A stretch of DNA of 33,341 bases from Gallibacter intestinalis (GTDB lineage Bacteria > Bacillota > Clostridia > Peptostreptococcales > Anaerovoracaceae): NCBI RefSeq assembly GCF_014982745.1, contig NZ_JADCKA010000014.1, forward strand, positions 1-33,341, given 5' to 3'. This document shows, piece by piece, positions 1-10,151 of the stretch. The number at the start of each line of letters is the position of its first letter. Position 1 is the stretch's first letter. The notes beneath the pieces were generated by a model. It did no database searches, was not told the origin of the DNA, and worked only from the letters and a program-made list of their open reading frames with translations. A program made the translations under genes and the position numbers.

Positions 1-125
1 ATTTTAAGAGATTCAGAGCAAGAATCATGCATTCATTAACATAAAGAAACTGACAGAGTGAATATACACTCTGCCAGCCTATGATCTCATTTTATGAGTT
101 CTACCCCAACATTTGACATAGAACC
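1..125. other. Non-coding stretch downstream of rplQ, possible mobile-element end
   Basis: No gene is visible here. The stretch is dense in short inverted repeats: 50-77 (CAGAGTG/CACTCTG with a six-base loop), 86-98 (CTCAT/ATGAG) and 98-124 (GTTCTA/TAGAAC). Read on the minus strand it begins GGTTCTATGTCAAAT directly after the T-run of the rplQ terminator. That style resembles ends of ISL3-type insertion sequences, but no transposase lies inside the window, so this is only a suggestion. Confidence 0.3.
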
Positions 126-132
126 AAGAAAA

Positions 133-162
133 ACCCGTCCCTGACTAAATCAGGTGACGGGT
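133..162 (-). terminator. Rho-independent terminator of the ribosomal supercluster
   Basis: The arms ACCCGTC (133-139) and GACGGGT (156-162) pair, continue into an inner CCTGA/TCAGG stem with one bulge, and on the minus strand are followed by TTTTTCTT. It lies 35 bases past the rplQ stop codon. A T-rich run also follows on the plus strand, so it may work in both directions. Confidence 0.85.
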
Positions 163-196
163 ATTTTTTACGCTTAGGTTATTACCTTTTTCCGGC

Positions 197-538
197 TTAT
201 ACCAGTTCCAGGAATACTACTTCTGCACAGTCTCCCTGTCTAGGACCCAGCTTGAGGATTCTAGTGTATCCGCCGTTTCTTTCAGCATATCTTGGCGCAA
301 TGTCGTCGAAGAGCTTAGTTACTACGTCTTCATCATAAACGTATGCAAGCACCTGTCTTCTTGCGTGAAGATCGCCGCGCTTTGCAAGCGTAATCATCTT
401 TTCAGCTTCTTTTCTGGCTTCCTTAGCTCTGTGGGCTGTTGTTGAGATTCTTTCCTCTCTGAACAGGTCAGTTACGAGATTTCTCAGCATAGCTTTTCTA
501 TGAGCTGAAGGTCTGCCCAGTTTTCTATATCCTGGCAT
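197..538 (-). CDS. rplQ: 50S ribosomal protein L17
   Basis: L17 is a large-subunit protein near the peptide exit tunnel. The 113-residue product has the family's N-terminal signature [17 protein letters not shown] and the usual short bacterial length; it ends in ELV. It is the last gene of the cluster, 17 bases after rpoA, and is followed by a strong terminator. In many Firmicutes ecfA1-ecfA2-ecfT follow rplQ; here they lie about 28 kb away at 28139-30634. Identity is certain from sequence and position. Confidence 0.97.
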   Translation of the reverse strand: MPGYRKLGRPSAHRKAMLRNLVTDLFREERISTTAHRAKEARKEAEKMITLAKRGDLHARRQVLAYVYDEDVVTKLFDDIAPRYAERNGGYTRILKLGPRQGDCAEVVFLELV

Positions 539-555
539 TATTTTTCTCCTTTCAG

Positions 556-1506
556 TTACTCATCGCTTTCACGAAGTCCCAGACCAAGTTCTGCCAGCTT
601 CTGCTTTACTTCGTCTAGGGATTTCTTACCCAGATTTCTGACTTTCATCATATCCTCTTCGGACTTCTGGGTCAGTTCTCCCACCGTGTTGATGGCTGCC
701 CTCTTCAGGCAGTTGTAGGAACGTACGGACAGTTCCAGATCGTCAATGCTCTTTTCAAGATTGATTTCCTTCTGGTCCTCTTCCTTTTCCACCATGAATT
801 CCATATTAGTTGTTTCCTCAGTAAGCTGTATAAACAGATCAAGATGTTCATGCATGATCTTTGCTCCTATGGAAACGCCTTCTTCAGGTCTGATGGAACC
901 ATCTGTCCATATTTCCAAAATGAGTTTGTCGTAATCCGTGATCTGACCTACTCTGGTGTTTTCAACAGTAAAGTTCACCTTTCTGACAGGAGTGAAGATT
1001 GAATCCACAGGAATAACAGAAATCGGAGTATCCTCTGTCTTGTTCTGTTCTGCAGAAACATATCCTCTGCCCTTAGCCAGATTTATAGTCATTACCAGTG
1101 TGGCGTTTTCTTCCAATGTGGCAATGTGCAGATCCGGGTTGAAAATTTCCATGTCTGCGTCGCCGATGATGTCTGCCGCTGTAACCTCTTTAGGTCCCAC
1201 CGCATTTATCATCGCCTGCATAGTGTCTTCAGCACCGTTGAGCCTTACGGCCAGCTTTTTCAGATTGAGAATGATTTCGGTAACATCTTCCTTAACTCCA
1301 GGAATTGTGGAGAATTCATGAAGTATACCGTCAATCTTTACAGATGTAACTGCTGCTCCAGGAAGGGAGCTGAGCAGTATTCTTCTCAAGCTGTTTCCCA
1401 GTGTAGTACCATAACCTCTTTCCAATGGCTCTACGATAAATTTCCCGTAGTTGGAATCTTCTTCGTTAAATATACATTCTATTTCAGGCTTTTCTATCTC
1501 TATCAC
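556..1506 (-). CDS. rpoA: DNA-directed RNA polymerase subunit alpha
   Basis: Alpha dimerises to seed RNA polymerase assembly, and its C-terminal domain contacts UP elements and activators. The 316-residue product has the N-terminal dimerisation domain (about residues 1-230, with [16 protein letters not shown]) and, after an acidic linker, the C-terminal helix-hairpin-helix domain (about 245-316, with [15 protein letters not shown]). Length is normal. It lies between rpsD and rplQ, the standard alpha-operon order, so polymerase is co-expressed with ribosomal proteins. Confidence 0.98.
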   Translation of the reverse strand: MIEIEKPEIECIFNEEDSNYGKFIVEPLERGYGTTLGNSLRRILLSSLPGAAVTSVKIDGILHEFSTIPGVKEDVTEIILNLKKLAVRLNGAEDTMQAMINAVGPKEVTAADIIGDADMEIFNPDLHIATLEENATLVMTINLAKGRGYVSAEQNKTEDTPISVIPVDSIFTPVRKVNFTVENTRVGQITDYDKLILEIWTDGSIRPEEGVSIGAKIMHEHLDLFIQLTEETTNMEFMVEKEEDQKEINLEKSIDDLELSVRSYNCLKRAAINTVGELTQKSEEDMMKVRNLGKKSLDEVKQKLAELGLGLRESDE

Positions 1507-1549
1507 TGCGAACCTCCTTTCTTTCCAAGTAACTTGTAATTTCTACCCA

Positions 1550-2170
1550 TTACTTAGAGTACAGCTCAACGATCAGATGCTCTGCAACAGGAGTATCAAT
1601 CTGTTCCCTTGTAGGAATGGAAAGAACCTGTCCTTCAAGCTTGTTTACATCTACGCTCAGCCATGCAGGGACTGTTATAGTCATATCTTTGATTTCCTTG
1701 AACTTAGGAGAATTTGTGCTCTTTTCCTTAACCGCGATTACATCTCCAGCCTTAACTGCCATTGATGGAATGTTGGCTTTCTTTCCGTTTATAGTGAAGT
1801 GTCCGTGAACTACCAGCTGTCTTGCTTCCTTTCTGGAAGAAGCAAAGCCCAGTCTGAACACTACATTGTCCAATCTTGTTTCGAGCATGATCAGGAGGTT
1901 TTCACCTGCTTTACCCTGCTTTCTTACTGCCTTGTCGAACAGATTTCTGAACTGAGTCTCCTGAAGTCCGTAAAATCTCTTCGCCTTCTGCTTTTCTCTC
2001 AGCTGAAGTCCGTATTCGGAAACCTTCTTTCTTCCCTGTCCGTGCTGTCCAGGAGGGAAATTTCTTCTTTCAAGTGCGCACTTTTCGCTATAGCATCTGT
2101 CGCCCTTCAAGAAAAGCTTCTGACCTTCTCTTCTGCATAATCTGCAGTTTGCTTCTCTATATCTTGCCAT
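1550..2170 (-). CDS. rpsD: 30S ribosomal protein S4, zinc-binding form
   Basis: S4 is a primary 16S rRNA binder that nucleates small-subunit assembly. The 206-residue protein has four N-terminal cysteines at residues 9, 12, 26 and 31, the zinc-binding version of S4. An S4 RNA-binding domain follows around residues 95-160 ([20 protein letters not shown]). An AGGAGG-like site precedes the ATG. In B. subtilis rpsD sits apart from this cluster, whereas in most clostridia it lies between rpsK and rpoA, as here. Confidence 0.97.
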   Translation of the reverse strand: MARYREANCRLCRREGQKLFLKGDRCYSEKCALERRNFPPGQHGQGRKKVSEYGLQLREKQKAKRFYGLQETQFRNLFDKAVRKQGKAGENLLIMLETRLDNVVFRLGFASSRKEARQLVVHGHFTINGKKANIPSMAVKAGDVIAVKEKSTNSPKFKEIKDMTITVPAWLSVDVNKLEGQVLSIPTREQIDTPVAEHLIVELYSK

Positions 2171-2192
2171 ATTCTCTTTCTCCTCCTTTCAA

Positions 2193-2591
2193 TTAGACTC
2201 TTCTCTTCTTTGGTGGTCTGCATCCGTTGTGCGGAATTGGTGTAATATCTTTAATCATAGTGATATTAAGTCCCGCAGTCTGAAGGGCTCTTATAGCCGC
2301 TTCTCTTCCGGATCCCGGACCCTTTACGTAAACTTCAACTGTTTTAAGACCGTGTTCCATAGCGCCCTTTGCTGCTTCTTCAGCTGCCATCTGCGCTGCA
2401 AACGGTGTGGATTTTCTTGATCCCTTAAAGCCGAGAGAACCCGCGCTCGACCATGAGAGAGCATTACCGTCCATGTCTGTAAGAGTTACAAGAGTATTGT
2501 TAAAGGTAGACTGAATATGTGCTTGGCCTTTTTCAATATTTTTGCGCTCTTTTCTTTTCTTTCTAACTGCTTTTTTTACAGCTTTAGCCAT
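2193..2591 (-). CDS. rpsK: 30S ribosomal protein S11
   Basis: S11 forms part of the small-subunit platform beside the mRNA exit path. The 132-residue protein has the basic N-terminus, the core motif [14 protein letters not shown] and the C-terminal [15 protein letters not shown] typical of the family. It lies 15 bases after rpsM and 22 bases before rpsD, consistent with one transcript. Nothing is unusual in length or composition. Confidence 0.97.
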   Translation of the reverse strand: MAKAVKKAVRKKRKERKNIEKGQAHIQSTFNNTLVTLTDMDGNALSWSSAGSLGFKGSRKSTPFAAQMAAEEAAKGAMEHGLKTVEVYVKGPGSGREAAIRALQTAGLNITMIKDITPIPHNGCRPPKKRRV

Positions 2592-2606
2592 CTTATTCTA
2601 CCTCCT

Positions 2607-2975
2607 TTACTTCTTCTTTCTTCCTACAGTCTTCTTAGGACCTTTACGAGTTCTAGCGTTTGTCTTTGTTTTCTGTCCTCTTACAGGAAGGCCTCTTCTG
2701 TGCCTGATGCCTCTGTAGCATCCGATTTCCATAAGTCTCTTAATGTTAAGAGATACTTCTCTTCTAAGATCACCTTCTACATCGTATTCGTTATCGATAA
2801 TCTGTCTAATCTTACCTGCTTCTTCTTCAGAAAGATCCTTAACTCTTACATTAGGATCTACTCCTGCTTTTTCAAGTATAACTTTAGCTGTCTGTCTTCC
2901 TATGCCGTAGATATATGTGAGGCCTATTTCTATCCTCTTGTCTCTAGGCAAGTCAACTCCGGCTATACGAGCCAT
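2607..2975 (-). CDS. rpsM: 30S ribosomal protein S13
   Basis: S13 lies in the head of the small subunit and contacts the P-site tRNA through its basic tail. The start at 2975 gives [10 protein letters not shown], the family N-terminus, and is preceded by CAGGAGGAAAAT; an open extension up to 3041 is therefore not coding. The 122-residue protein shows the helix-two-turn-helix stretch [17 protein letters not shown] and the tail motif [18 protein letters not shown]. The ~100-base gap to rpmJ contains a TATAAT (3046-3051) without a convincing -35 box. Confidence 0.96.
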   Translation of the reverse strand: MARIAGVDLPRDKRIEIGLTYIYGIGRQTAKVILEKAGVDPNVRVKDLSEEEAGKIRQIIDNEYDVEGDLRREVSLNIKRLMEIGCYRGIRHRRGLPVRGQKTKTNARTRKGPKKTVGRKKK

Positions 2976-3074
2976 ATTTTCCTCCTGTTCCCATCTTCCG
3001 TCACGCAGCCTCGAGGGGCGTAATATAAACGGGATGTTCAAATAAATTATAACTTAATCACTTGTTGTGATGAT

Positions 3075-3191
<117 letters not shown>

Positions 3192-3200
3192 TTAAACCTC

Positions 3201-3419
3201 CTATTTCTCTCTCCAAGTAATTCTTCCTCTTGTGAGATCGTAAGGAGAAAGTTCAACCTTTACTTTATCTCCCGGAAGAATTCTTATGAAGTTCATCCTT
3301 ATTTTGCCGGATACATGGGCGAGCACCTCATGTCCGGTTTCCAGCCTGACTACAAACATCGCGTTTGGCTGAGCGTCTACTACAACGCCTTCGGCTTCAA
3401 TTACATCTTTTTTTGCCAA
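3201..3419 (-). CDS. infA: Translation initiation factor IF-1, TTG start
   Basis: IF-1 is an OB-fold protein that occupies the A site during initiation. From a TTG at 3419 the product is 72 residues beginning [11 protein letters not shown], matching the family N-terminus and length, with the conserved stretch [18 protein letters not shown]-like (here [18 protein letters not shown]) and the end RGRITWREK. The Shine-Dalgarno GAGAGGTG lies six bases before this TTG. An in-frame GTG at 3428 lies inside that site and would add three non-conserved residues, so TTG is preferred. Confidence 0.93.
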   Translation of the reverse strand: MAKKDVIEAEGVVVDAQPNAMFVVRLETGHEVLAHVSGKIRMNFIRILPGDKVKVELSPYDLTRGRITWREK

Positions 3420-3435
3420 CTCATACACCTCTCAT

Positions 3436-4182
3436 TTACAGGGTAAGCAATTCAGGCTCACCGTCCGTTACAACAACAGTATTTTCATAATGGGCTGACA
3501 GTTTCCCGTCAACGGTTACTACCGTCCAGTCGTTTAAAAGGACTTCCGTATCGTAATGACCTTCAGCTATCATAGGCTCAATGGCAAACACCATGCCTTC
3601 AGCCAGTCTCGGTCCTCTGCCCGGTTTTCCGAAGTTTGGAATCTGCGGATCCTCATGCATATCTCTTCCGACACCATGACCCACGTAATCCCTTATAACG
3701 GAAAAGCCTTCTCCCTCAGCCTTCATCTGTATGGCATGAGAGATATCCGAAAGTCTGTTACCGACTTTACAGAACTTAATTCCTTCAAAGAAGCTGTCCC
3801 TTGTGGCTTCTATCAGGTGAGCCGCCACAGCGCTTATGGCACCCACCGGATAGGTCCTTGCCGCGTCGCTGCAGTATCCTTTATATGTGGATCCCACATC
3901 TACGCTGACTATATCACCCTCTTTGAGGATTCTTTTCTTTGACGGTATACCATGTACCACTTCTTCGTTCACCGATACACAGGCGCTGGCCGGAAATCCG
4001 TAAAGTCCTTTAAAGGACGGTGTCATTTTGTGTCCGATAATATGCTCTTCCACAAACCGGTCAATATCCCAGGTGCTTATACCCGGTTTTACAAAGTCCT
4101 CAAGCTTTCTGAGAACATCTCCGGTGACCTTGCCGGCCTCCCTCATTATGTCTATCTCCTGTTTTGACTTGATGATGATCAT
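3436..4182 (-). CDS. map: Methionine aminopeptidase, type I
   Basis: This cytosolic metalloenzyme removes the initiator methionine from new proteins. The 248-residue pita-bread fold has all five metal ligands: Asp95, Asp106, His169, Glu202 and Glu233, plus the active-site His78. There is no N-terminal zinc extension, which is usual for the short bacterial form. It sits between adk and infA, five bases after adk, the standard Firmicute order. Confidence 0.97.
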   Translation of the reverse strand: MIIIKSKQEIDIMREAGKVTGDVLRKLEDFVKPGISTWDIDRFVEEHIIGHKMTPSFKGLYGFPASACVSVNEEVVHGIPSKKRILKEGDIVSVDVGSTYKGYCSDAARTYPVGAISAVAAHLIEATRDSFFEGIKFCKVGNRLSDISHAIQMKAEGEGFSVIRDYVGHGVGRDMHEDPQIPNFGKPGRGPRLAEGMVFAIEPMIAEGHYDTEVLLNDWTVVTVDGKLSAHYENTVVVTDGEPELLTL

Positions 4183-4187
4183 ACCGC

Positions 4188-4832
4188 TTATTCTCCCAGT
4201 ATTTCGGTTATCTGGGCAAACAGCTTTTCAAAGCCGATGGATCCGTCCAGATGAACGATGTTTCCTGTCTTATCATAGTAATCCAGCAGAGGCTTTGTCT
4301 GTCTGTTGTATACTTCGATTCTGTTTTCCACAGTTGCCTCCGTATCATCAGCTCTCTGTATCAGCTCTCCGCCACATTTGTCACAGATGCCTTCCTTTGT
4401 CGGAGGCATGTTTGTAACATGATATGTCGCTCCGCATTCCTTGCAAACACGTCTGCCGATGAGTCTTGTCATCAGCTCTTCCTTTGGAACATCTATATCG
4501 AGAACATGATTTATCTTCTCGCCTCTGCCACCTAGGAAAGCATCCAGGGCAACTGCCTGTTCCACTGTTCTTGGAAATCCGTCAAGCAGAAATCCGTCTG
4601 CGCAATCATCTTCGGTCAGTCTGTCCGTAGCGATTTCTATGACCAGGCTGTCCGGTACCAGTTCTCCCCTGTCCATATATTCCTTAGCTTTCTTGCCCAG
4701 CTTTGTACCTTCGGAAATGTTCTTTCTGAAGATATCGCCGGTGGATATATGAGGGATGTTGTATTTTTCAACTATTCTGGCCGCCTGTGTGCCTTTTCCG
4801 GCACCCGGAGGTCCCAATAAGATCAAATTCAT
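4188..4832 (-). CDS. adk: Adenylate kinase with zinc-binding lid
   Basis: Adenylate kinase interconverts ATP + AMP and two ADP. The P-loop [10 protein letters not shown] occupies residues 7-16 and the AMP-binding DGFPRT motif lies near residue 84. The lid carries Cys130, Cys133, Cys150 and Cys153, the structural zinc site of Gram-positive and other long-form enzymes. The 214-residue length is normal. It follows secY by 13 bases, as in most bacteria with this cluster. Confidence 0.97.
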   Translation of the reverse strand: MNLILLGPPGAGKGTQAARIVEKYNIPHISTGDIFRKNISEGTKLGKKAKEYMDRGELVPDSLVIEIATDRLTEDDCADGFLLDGFPRTVEQAVALDAFLGGRGEKINHVLDIDVPKEELMTRLIGRRVCKECGATYHVTNMPPTKEGICDKCGGELIQRADDTEATVENRIEVYNRQTKPLLDYYDKTGNIVHLDGSIGFEKLFAQITEILGE

Positions 4833-4845
4833 ATCTGCCTCCTTA

Positions 4846-6132
4846 TTACTTGAGGAAGCCCTGGTAATTTCTCATTACCATCTGCTGCTCAAGTCTCTTC
4901 ATGGTATCAAGTCCAACACCTACAGCAATCAGAAGTGATGTACCTCCGAAAGAGATATCCAGGTTTGTGAACTGTGCTACCAGAGTAGGAAGTGTCGCAA
5001 CCACTGCGAGGAAGATTGCTCCTACAAAGGATATCTTAGACATTACATTGTTAAGATACATAACTGTGGCATTGCCAGGTCTTATGCCCGGAATGAAACC
5101 ACCATTTGCCTTAAGCTGATTTGCTACTTCTGCCGGATTAAATGTTGCTGCCGTATAGAAGTAAGTAAAGAAGATAATCAGCAGTATGTTGAGTATCGAA
5201 TAGAACCACACGCCAGGAGATCCTGTCGGTGAAAGCCATTTTTCAACCCAAAGAGCAAAATCCGAATCGCTTCCTGTGAAATATGTTATTGTCAGCGGGA
5301 ACTGCAATATCGACAGAGCGAAGATTACAGGGATTACACCCGCCTGGTTTACTTTGATAGGAATATGTGATGACTGTCCGCCATACATTTTTCTTCCTAC
5401 TACTCTCTTTGCATACTGTACAGGCACTCTTCTGTGACCCTGCTGGATCTCGATGATGCCTATGATAACCAGTACAGCAAATACTATAAACAGTGCTACA
5501 GTCATATAGCTTATTGTGCCGTCCTTAAGGCTTAGCCATATGTTGTGTATGCCGCTTGGCAGCCTTGCTATGATGCCGGCAAAGATTATGAGTGATATAC
5601 CGTTACCGATACCATTCTCATTAATCTGTTCACCCAACCACATCAGGAAGGCAGTACCTGCGGAAAGCACCAGTACAATTACAGCAACTGAGAAGAAGTT
5701 AGTGCTTATAAGCGCACTTCTGAACATACCGATAGTAACACCTATGGCCTGTATCAGCGCCAGCACCACTGTCAGATATCTGGTCCAGCGTGCTATTTTC
5801 TTTCTTCCTTCTAAGCCTTCCTTTGCGACTGCTTCCAGTCTAGGGATAGCAATGGTCAGCAGCTGAAATATGATAGACGCCGTAATGTAAGGCGTGATAC
5901 TCAGTGCGAATATTGTCATATTCGCAAAGGCTCCACCGGAAAACAGGTTGAACAGGTCGATAAGACCGTTGCCCCCGTCAGCGAAGGTCTGACTGAGAAT
6001 TTCTCTGTCAATACCAGGCACCGGGATGTTGGATCCTATTCTGAATACAACCAGCATGAGGAGAGTGAAGATAATCTTCTTCCTCATGTCCGGTGTCTTC
6101 CATGCCTTTACAAGTGTCGAAAGCCCGCCCAT
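4846..6132 (-). CDS. secY: Preprotein translocase channel subunit SecY
   Basis: SecY forms the membrane channel for Sec-dependent export and membrane insertion. The 428-residue protein has about ten hydrophobic segments, the N-terminal [13 protein letters not shown] plug-proximal motif and the cytoplasmic loop [18 protein letters not shown] that contacts ribosome and SecA. It starts one base after the rplO stop, implying translational coupling. The large secreted protein at 20078-23899 is a likely client. Confidence 0.98.
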   Translation of the reverse strand: MGGLSTLVKAWKTPDMRKKIIFTLLMLVVFRIGSNIPVPGIDREILSQTFADGGNGLIDLFNLFSGGAFANMTIFALSITPYITASIIFQLLTIAIPRLEAVAKEGLEGRKKIARWTRYLTVVLALIQAIGVTIGMFRSALISTNFFSVAVIVLVLSAGTAFLMWLGEQINENGIGNGISLIIFAGIIARLPSGIHNIWLSLKDGTISYMTVALFIVFAVLVIIGIIEIQQGHRRVPVQYAKRVVGRKMYGGQSSHIPIKVNQAGVIPVIFALSILQFPLTITYFTGSDSDFALWVEKWLSPTGSPGVWFYSILNILLIIFFTYFYTAATFNPAEVANQLKANGGFIPGIRPGNATVMYLNNVMSKISFVGAIFLAVVATLPTLVAQFTNLDISFGGTSLLIAVGVGLDTMKRLEQQMVMRNYQGFLK

Positions 6133-6133
6133 T

Positions 6134-6574
6134 TTAGATCACCTGAGCCTTTCCTCCGGCTGCCTCGATCTTTTCCAAAGCGGATTTTGTGAATTTCTGT
6201 GCCTGTACCGTAAGGGCTTTTTCAAGGTTACCGTTGCCTAAAATTTTGATTCCGTCTTTTACCTGTTTAACCATTCCCTCTTCGATAAGCAGTTCTGGAG
6301 TGATTACAGTTCCTGCTTCGAATCTGTTAAGAGCTTCAACATTAACTATTTCATACTCTTTTCTCCAGATGTTTGTGAATCCTCTCTTAGGAATTCTTCT
6401 ATAAAGAGGCATCTGGCCACCTTCAAATCCAGGTCTAACGCCGCCGCCGGATCTGGACTTCTGACCGTTCATACCTCTGCCGCCTGTCTTACCCTGTCCT
6501 GTGGCAGTACCGCGGCCTCTTCTTTTGCGGTTTTTAGTAGCTCCTTCAACCGCTCTGAGTTCATGAAGTTTCAT
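6134..6574 (-). CDS. rplO: 50S ribosomal protein L15
   Basis: L15 is a late-assembly large-subunit protein. The 146-residue product has the glycine- and arginine-rich extended N-terminus ([18 protein letters not shown]) that threads into 23S rRNA, followed by a globular domain ending in GGKAQVI. The spacing to secY is one base and to rpmD fifteen, consistent with tight coupling. Length and composition are ordinary. Confidence 0.97.
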   Translation of the reverse strand: MKLHELRAVEGATKNRKRRGRGTATGQGKTGGRGMNGQKSRSGGGVRPGFEGGQMPLYRRIPKRGFTNIWRKEYEIVNVEALNRFEAGTVITPELLIEEGMVKQVKDGIKILGNGNLEKALTVQAQKFTKSALEKIEAAGGKAQVI

Positions 6575-6589
6575 AATCCTCGCACCTCC

Positions 6590-6772
6590 TTAAAGTTCTT
6601 CTACTGTGAGAAGATGCGGAACCTTATTAATGGCACCTCTTGTCATTTCGTTGTCCTGAAGTTCAACTGACTGGTGCATCTTTCTCAATCCCAAAGCTTC
6701 TACAACTTTCTTCTGTCTAGGAGAAGCTCCGATCAAGCTTTTAGTTAAAGTTACTTTTACCATTTTAGCCAT
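6590..6772 (-). CDS. rpmD: 50S ribosomal protein L30
   Basis: L30 is a small surface protein of the large subunit. The 60-residue product shows VTLTKSLIGASPRQKKVVEALGL split over the family core and ends VPHLLTVEEL. It lies between rpsE and rplO, as expected for the spc operon. It is absent from some bacterial lineages but standard in Firmicutes. Confidence 0.96.
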   Translation of the reverse strand: MAKMVKVTLTKSLIGASPRQKKVVEALGLRKMHQSVELQDNEMTRGAINKVPHLLTVEEL

Positions 6773-6784
6773 CTTTACTTCCTC

Positions 6785-7288
6785 CTATCCTAAAATCTCT
6801 TCCTTAGTCTTGCCTCTCAGCTTGCTTACCTTTTCTACAGTCATCATGTTCTTCAGACCTTCGATAGTAGCATAAGCCATGTTAGCAGTGTTGTTTGAGC
6901 CAATGGACTTAGCTCTTACATCCTTAACTCCGGCAAGTTCCAGAACTGTTCTTACAGAGGAACCTGCGATTACGCCTGTACCTTCTGCAGCAGGCATGAG
7001 AAGAACTCTTCCTGCTCCGAACACTCCCACGTTCCTGTGAGGAATTGTAGTACCTACTGTAGGAACATATATCAGTTTCTTTTTAGCATCTTCTGTGGCC
7101 TTTCTAACGGCTTCAGGAATTTCCTGCGCCTTGCCGAGACCAACGCCTACATGACCTTCACCATCGCCTACAACGATAGTAACGCTGAATCTCATGTTTC
7201 TACCGCCTTTGACAGTCTTAGCAACTCTTCTTATATTGACGATAGTTTCTTTCAGGTCCAATTTGGATGCATCGATCGTATTTCTCAT
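6785..7288 (-). CDS. rpsE: 30S ribosomal protein S5
   Basis: S5 is needed for decoding fidelity and lies at the mRNA entry. The 167-residue protein has the N-terminal double-stranded RNA-binding fold ([20 protein letters not shown]) and the C-terminal half containing [18 protein letters not shown]. Length is normal. It sits between rplR and rpmD, 12 bases from each neighbour. Confidence 0.97.
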   Translation of the reverse strand: MRNTIDASKLDLKETIVNIRRVAKTVKGGRNMRFSVTIVVGDGEGHVGVGLGKAQEIPEAVRKATEDAKKKLIYVPTVGTTIPHRNVGVFGAGRVLLMPAAEGTGVIAGSSVRTVLELAGVKDVRAKSIGSNNTANMAYATIEGLKNMMTVEKVSKLRGKTKEEILG

Positions 7289-7300
7289 GCTTTACCTCCG

Positions 7301-7660
7301 TTAGAATTTTAATCCGGCTTCACGCGCGCCGTCTGCCAATTCTTTAACTCTTCCGTGATATAAGAATCCGCCTCTGTCAAAAGCAACTGTTTCGATGCCT
7401 TTTTCCAGCGCTCTCTTAGCTATAACTTCACCAATCTGCTTTGCTGCTTCCTTGTTACCGCCGTTAGCGATTCCAAGTTCCTTTTCCAGTGTTGAAGCAG
7501 ATGCCAGTGTAACTCCGTGCACGTCATCGATAACCTGTACGGAAATGTTCTTATTGCTTCTGAACACGCACATCCTAGGTCTTTCAGGAGTGCCATGAAC
7601 ATCTTTTCTAACTCTGGCGTGTCTTGCAGCACGTCTGCTAGCTCTTGTATCTTTAGCCAT
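7301..7660 (-). CDS. rplR: 50S ribosomal protein L18
   Basis: L18 binds 5S rRNA with L5 and helps dock it in the central protuberance. The 119-residue product has the arginine-rich N-terminus ([18 protein letters not shown]), the [20 protein letters not shown] core and the C-terminal [19 protein letters not shown]. It is flanked by rplF and rpsE in the standard order. Confidence 0.97.
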   Translation of the reverse strand: MAKDTRASRRAARHARVRKDVHGTPERPRMCVFRSNKNISVQVIDDVHGVTLASASTLEKELGIANGGNKEAAKQIGEVIAKRALEKGIETVAFDRGGFLYHGRVKELADGAREAGLKF

Positions 7661-7678
7661 GATCTTCTACTCCTTTCC

Positions 7679-8224
7679 TTAGTCGCCTTTAACTCCGGCT
7701 TTACCCTCTTTTCTACGTACGTATTCACCAACGTATCTGATACCCTTGCCCTTGTAAGGTTCAGGTTTTCTCCATGCTCTGATGTTAGCCGCATACTGGC
7801 CCACCAGCGCTTTATCTATACCCTTAACAGTAACTTCTGTTGCTGAAGGCGCTTCTGTAGTAATGCCTTCCGGGTCCTTCATTTCTACTGGATGTGAGAA
7901 GCCAAGGTTCATAACCAGTGTATCGCCTTTCTTTTCGGCTCTGTAACCTACACCGATAAGTTCAAGCTTCTTTTCATATCCTTCGGTAACGCCTGTTACC
8001 ATATTTGCTATAAGAGTTCTTGCCAGTCCGTGCTGAGCCTTGTCAGCCTTGCTGTCTGTCGGTCTTGACACAGTCAGAACTCCGTCTTTGATTTCTACTG
8101 TTAATCTGCTGCTAATCTGTTCCTGTAATTCGCCCTTAGGTCCCTTTACGGTAACTACATTGCCGTCGACCTTTACTTCTACGCCAGCAGGAAGATCAAC
8201 AGGTTTAATTCCTATTCTTGACAT
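7679..8224 (-). CDS. rplF: 50S ribosomal protein L6
   Basis: L6 lies near the factor-binding site of the large subunit. The 181-residue product has two tandem L6 folds, the N-terminal [16 protein letters not shown] and the C-terminal signature [21 protein letters not shown] Shine-Dalgarno sequence precedes the ATG after rpsH. No anomalies are visible. Confidence 0.97.
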   Translation of the reverse strand: MSRIGIKPVDLPAGVEVKVDGNVVTVKGPKGELQEQISSRLTVEIKDGVLTVSRPTDSKADKAQHGLARTLIANMVTGVTEGYEKKLELIGVGYRAEKKGDTLVMNLGFSHPVEMKDPEGITTEAPSATEVTVKGIDKALVGQYAANIRAWRKPEPYKGKGIRYVGEYVRRKEGKAGVKGD

Positions 8225-8236
8225 TTCAAACTCCTC

Positions 8237-8635
8237 CTACCATACATAACAGATTACTTCGCCGCCAACTCCCATTTTTCTGGCTTCCTTGTCGCTTACA
8301 ACTCCCTTAGAAGTGGAGATGATTGCGATACCCAGTCCGCCCAGAACTCTTGGAACATCACATGCCTTAGCATAAACCTTAAGGCCCGGCTTGGAAATCT
8401 TCTTGATTCCGTTGATAACTTTTTCGCCTGCAGGACCGTATTTCATTTCAATTTTGATAACGCCCTGCTTGTCATCTTCTATAACTTCAAATCCATTAAT
8501 GTAGCCTTCTTCGAGAAGTATACCTGCGATGGACTTCTTAATCCTAGAAGCAGGTATCTCCACTGTCTTGTGACCTACAGTATTGGCATTTCTGATTCTT
8601 GTTAGCATATCTGCTATTGGATCTGTCATTGTCAT
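8237..8635 (-). CDS. rpsH: 30S ribosomal protein S8
   Basis: S8 is a primary 16S rRNA binder and in some bacteria the spc-operon autoregulator. I place the start at 8635, giving [18 protein letters not shown], because GGAAGGAGA lies nine bases upstream and this is the family N-terminus; the open frame to 8677 is a non-coding extension over the rpsN-rpsH gap. The 132-residue protein ends with the conserved [15 protein letters not shown]. Confidence 0.96.
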   Translation of the reverse strand: MTMTDPIADMLTRIRNANTVGHKTVEIPASRIKKSIAGILLEEGYINGFEVIEDDKQGVIKIEMKYGPAGEKVINGIKKISKPGLKVYAKACDVPRVLGGLGIAIISTSKGVVSDKEARKMGVGGEVICYVW

Positions 8636-8695
8636 TACAGTTTGTCTCCTTCCTCTACCAGTTTTGCCTTTCGGCAACTTAGTAAATTCCTATAA

Positions 8696-8881
8696 CTACC
8701 AGCTTGCTTTCTTTACGCCAGGGATTTCACCTTTGTAAGCAAGCTCTCTGAAGCAAATACGGCAAATGCCATATTTTTTCAGAACAGAATGCGGCCTTCC
8801 GCAGATCCTGCATCTTGTGTAAGCCCTTGTAGAATACTTAGGCTTTCTCTGCTGTTTTACTTTCAGAGCTTTTCTGGCCAT
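8696..8881 (-). CDS. rpsN: 30S ribosomal protein S14, type Z
   Basis: S14 is a small-subunit head protein. The 61-residue form carries two CxxC pairs (Cys24/Cys27 and Cys40/Cys43) that hold zinc, so this is the short zinc-dependent paralogue rather than the long zinc-free one. It ends in the canonical PGVKKASW. It lies nine bases after rplE. Confidence 0.97.
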   Translation of the reverse strand: MARKALKVKQQRKPKYSTRAYTRCRICGRPHSVLKKYGICRICFRELAYKGEIPGVKKASW

Positions 8882-8890
8882 GTTTCCCTC

Positions 8891-9433
8891 CTATTTCTCA
8901 AATGGCATTCCGAGAAGTCTGAGAAGTTCCAGAGCTTCTTCGTCTGTCTTTGCTGTTGTTGTAAATACGATGTTCATACCTTTGATAAGATCTACCTTAT
9001 CATAGTTGATCTCTGGGAATATCAGCTGTTCCTTGATACCCATGGAGTAGTTTCCTCTTCCATCGAAGGAATTCTTGCTGACGCCTTTGAAGTCTCTTAC
9101 TCTCGGAAGAGCGATGTTGAAGAATTTATCCGCGAACACGTACATGTTCTCGCCTCTGAGAGTTACTTTGGTACCAACAGGCATTCCCTGTCTAACCTTG
9201 AAGTTCGCGATGGATTTCTTTGCCTTTGTAATTACCGGTTTCTGTCCGGAGATTACTGCCAGCTCTTCTACCGCTGTTTCCATCAGCTTAGCATTGTCCT
9301 TGGCTTCACCCAGACCGATGTTGATAGTGATCTTTTCCAGCTTAGGTACTTCCATAGGATTTTTATAGTTAAACTTGTCCATCATGGCGTTGAACACGTC
9401 GTTTTTGTAAGTTTCCTGTAATCTAGCTGCCAA
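8891..9433 (-). CDS. rplE: 50S ribosomal protein L5
   Basis: L5 binds 5S rRNA and contacts the P-site tRNA in the central protuberance. The 180-residue product has [18 protein letters not shown] near its start, the RGMP-like [14 protein letters not shown] motif and the C-terminal [20 protein letters not shown]. It lies between rplX and rpsN with short gaps. Length is standard. Confidence 0.97.
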   Translation of the reverse strand: MAARLQETYKNDVFNAMMDKFNYKNPMEVPKLEKITINIGLGEAKDNAKLMETAVEELAVISGQKPVITKAKKSIANFKVRQGMPVGTKVTLRGENMYVFADKFFNIALPRVRDFKGVSKNSFDGRGNYSMGIKEQLIFPEINYDKVDLIKGMNIVFTTTAKTDEEALELLRLLGMPFEK

Positions 9434-9450
9434 ATCGTCTCCTCCTTTCC

Positions 9451-9756
9451 TTAATCTATTACATTGCCGCTCTTCTTAGCGACTCTTACTTTCTTATCGC
9501 CGTCCATTTTGTAACCAACTCTTGTGCCGGCTTTAGCTTTTTCGTCATAGAGCATCACGTTGGAAACGTGGATAGGACCTTCCTGATGTTTGATTTCGGA
9601 AGAAGCTGTCCTTGTCTGTTTCTGATGCTTTGTCTGAACGTTAACGCCTTCGACGATTACTCTGTTTTCTTTAGGCATGGCTTTTATAACTTCGCCCTTC
9701 TTGCCCTTATCTTTACCGGTAATTACTATTACCGTATCACCTTTTTTAATTCGCAT
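9451..9756 (-). CDS. rplX: 50S ribosomal protein L24
   Basis: L24 is an early-binding large-subunit assembly initiator. The 101-residue product begins with a KOW motif ([20 protein letters not shown]) and retains [14 protein letters not shown]. It lies 13 bases after rplN and 17 before rplE. Nothing unusual is seen. Confidence 0.97.
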   Translation of the reverse strand: MRIKKGDTVIVITGKDKGKKGEVIKAMPKENRVIVEGVNVQTKHQKQTRTASSEIKHQEGPIHVSNVMLYDEKAKAGTRVGYKMDGDKKVRVAKKSGNVID

Positions 9757-9769
9757 CCTGTTAGACCTC

Positions 9770-10138
9770 CTATAATACTTCCGGTGCCAATGACACTATC
9801 TTCATATAGTTCTTGTCTCTGAGCTCTCTGGCAACAGGTCCGAAGATACGTGTTCCTACAGGGTTCTTATCTTCTTTTATTACTACAGCAGCGTTCTGGT
9901 CGAATTTAACGTAGCTTCCATCTTCTCTTCTAACGCCTTTTTTGCTTCTAACCACGACTGCTTTTACCACATCGCCTTTCTTGACCATTCCGCCAGGAGA
10001 AGCCTCCTTAACAGCACAAACGATCACGTCTCCGATATTCGCATATTTACGGCTTGTTCCGCCGAGGATACGAATACACAAAAGTTCTTTCGCACCGGAG
10101 TTGTCAGCGACTCTTAATCTTGTTTCTGTCTGAATCAT
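9770..10138 (-). CDS. rplN: 50S ribosomal protein L14
   Basis: L14 is at the subunit interface and is the docking site of the silencing factor RsfS. The 122-residue protein starts [20 protein letters not shown] and ends [20 protein letters not shown], both diagnostic. It is the first gene of the classic spc segment; no internal promoter stands out in the 13-base gap to rpsQ. Confidence 0.97.
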   Translation of the reverse strand: MIQTETRLRVADNSGAKELLCIRILGGTSRKYANIGDVIVCAVKEASPGGMVKKGDVVKAVVVRSKKGVRREDGSYVKFDQNAAVVIKEDKNPVGTRIFGPVARELRDKNYMKIVSLAPEVL

Positions 10139-10151
10139 TTACGGTGCCTCC

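Noticed and set aside
956-1539. Plus-strand frames opposite rpoA
   Set aside because: Antisense shadows of a conserved gene.
3046-3051. TATAAT upstream of rpsM as an internal promoter
   Set aside because: No convincing -35 hexamer at 15-19 bases; kept only as a remark.
7420-7794. 124-codon minus-strand frame across rplR and rplF
   Set aside because: Overlaps two certain ribosomal genes in another frame and has no recognisable content.
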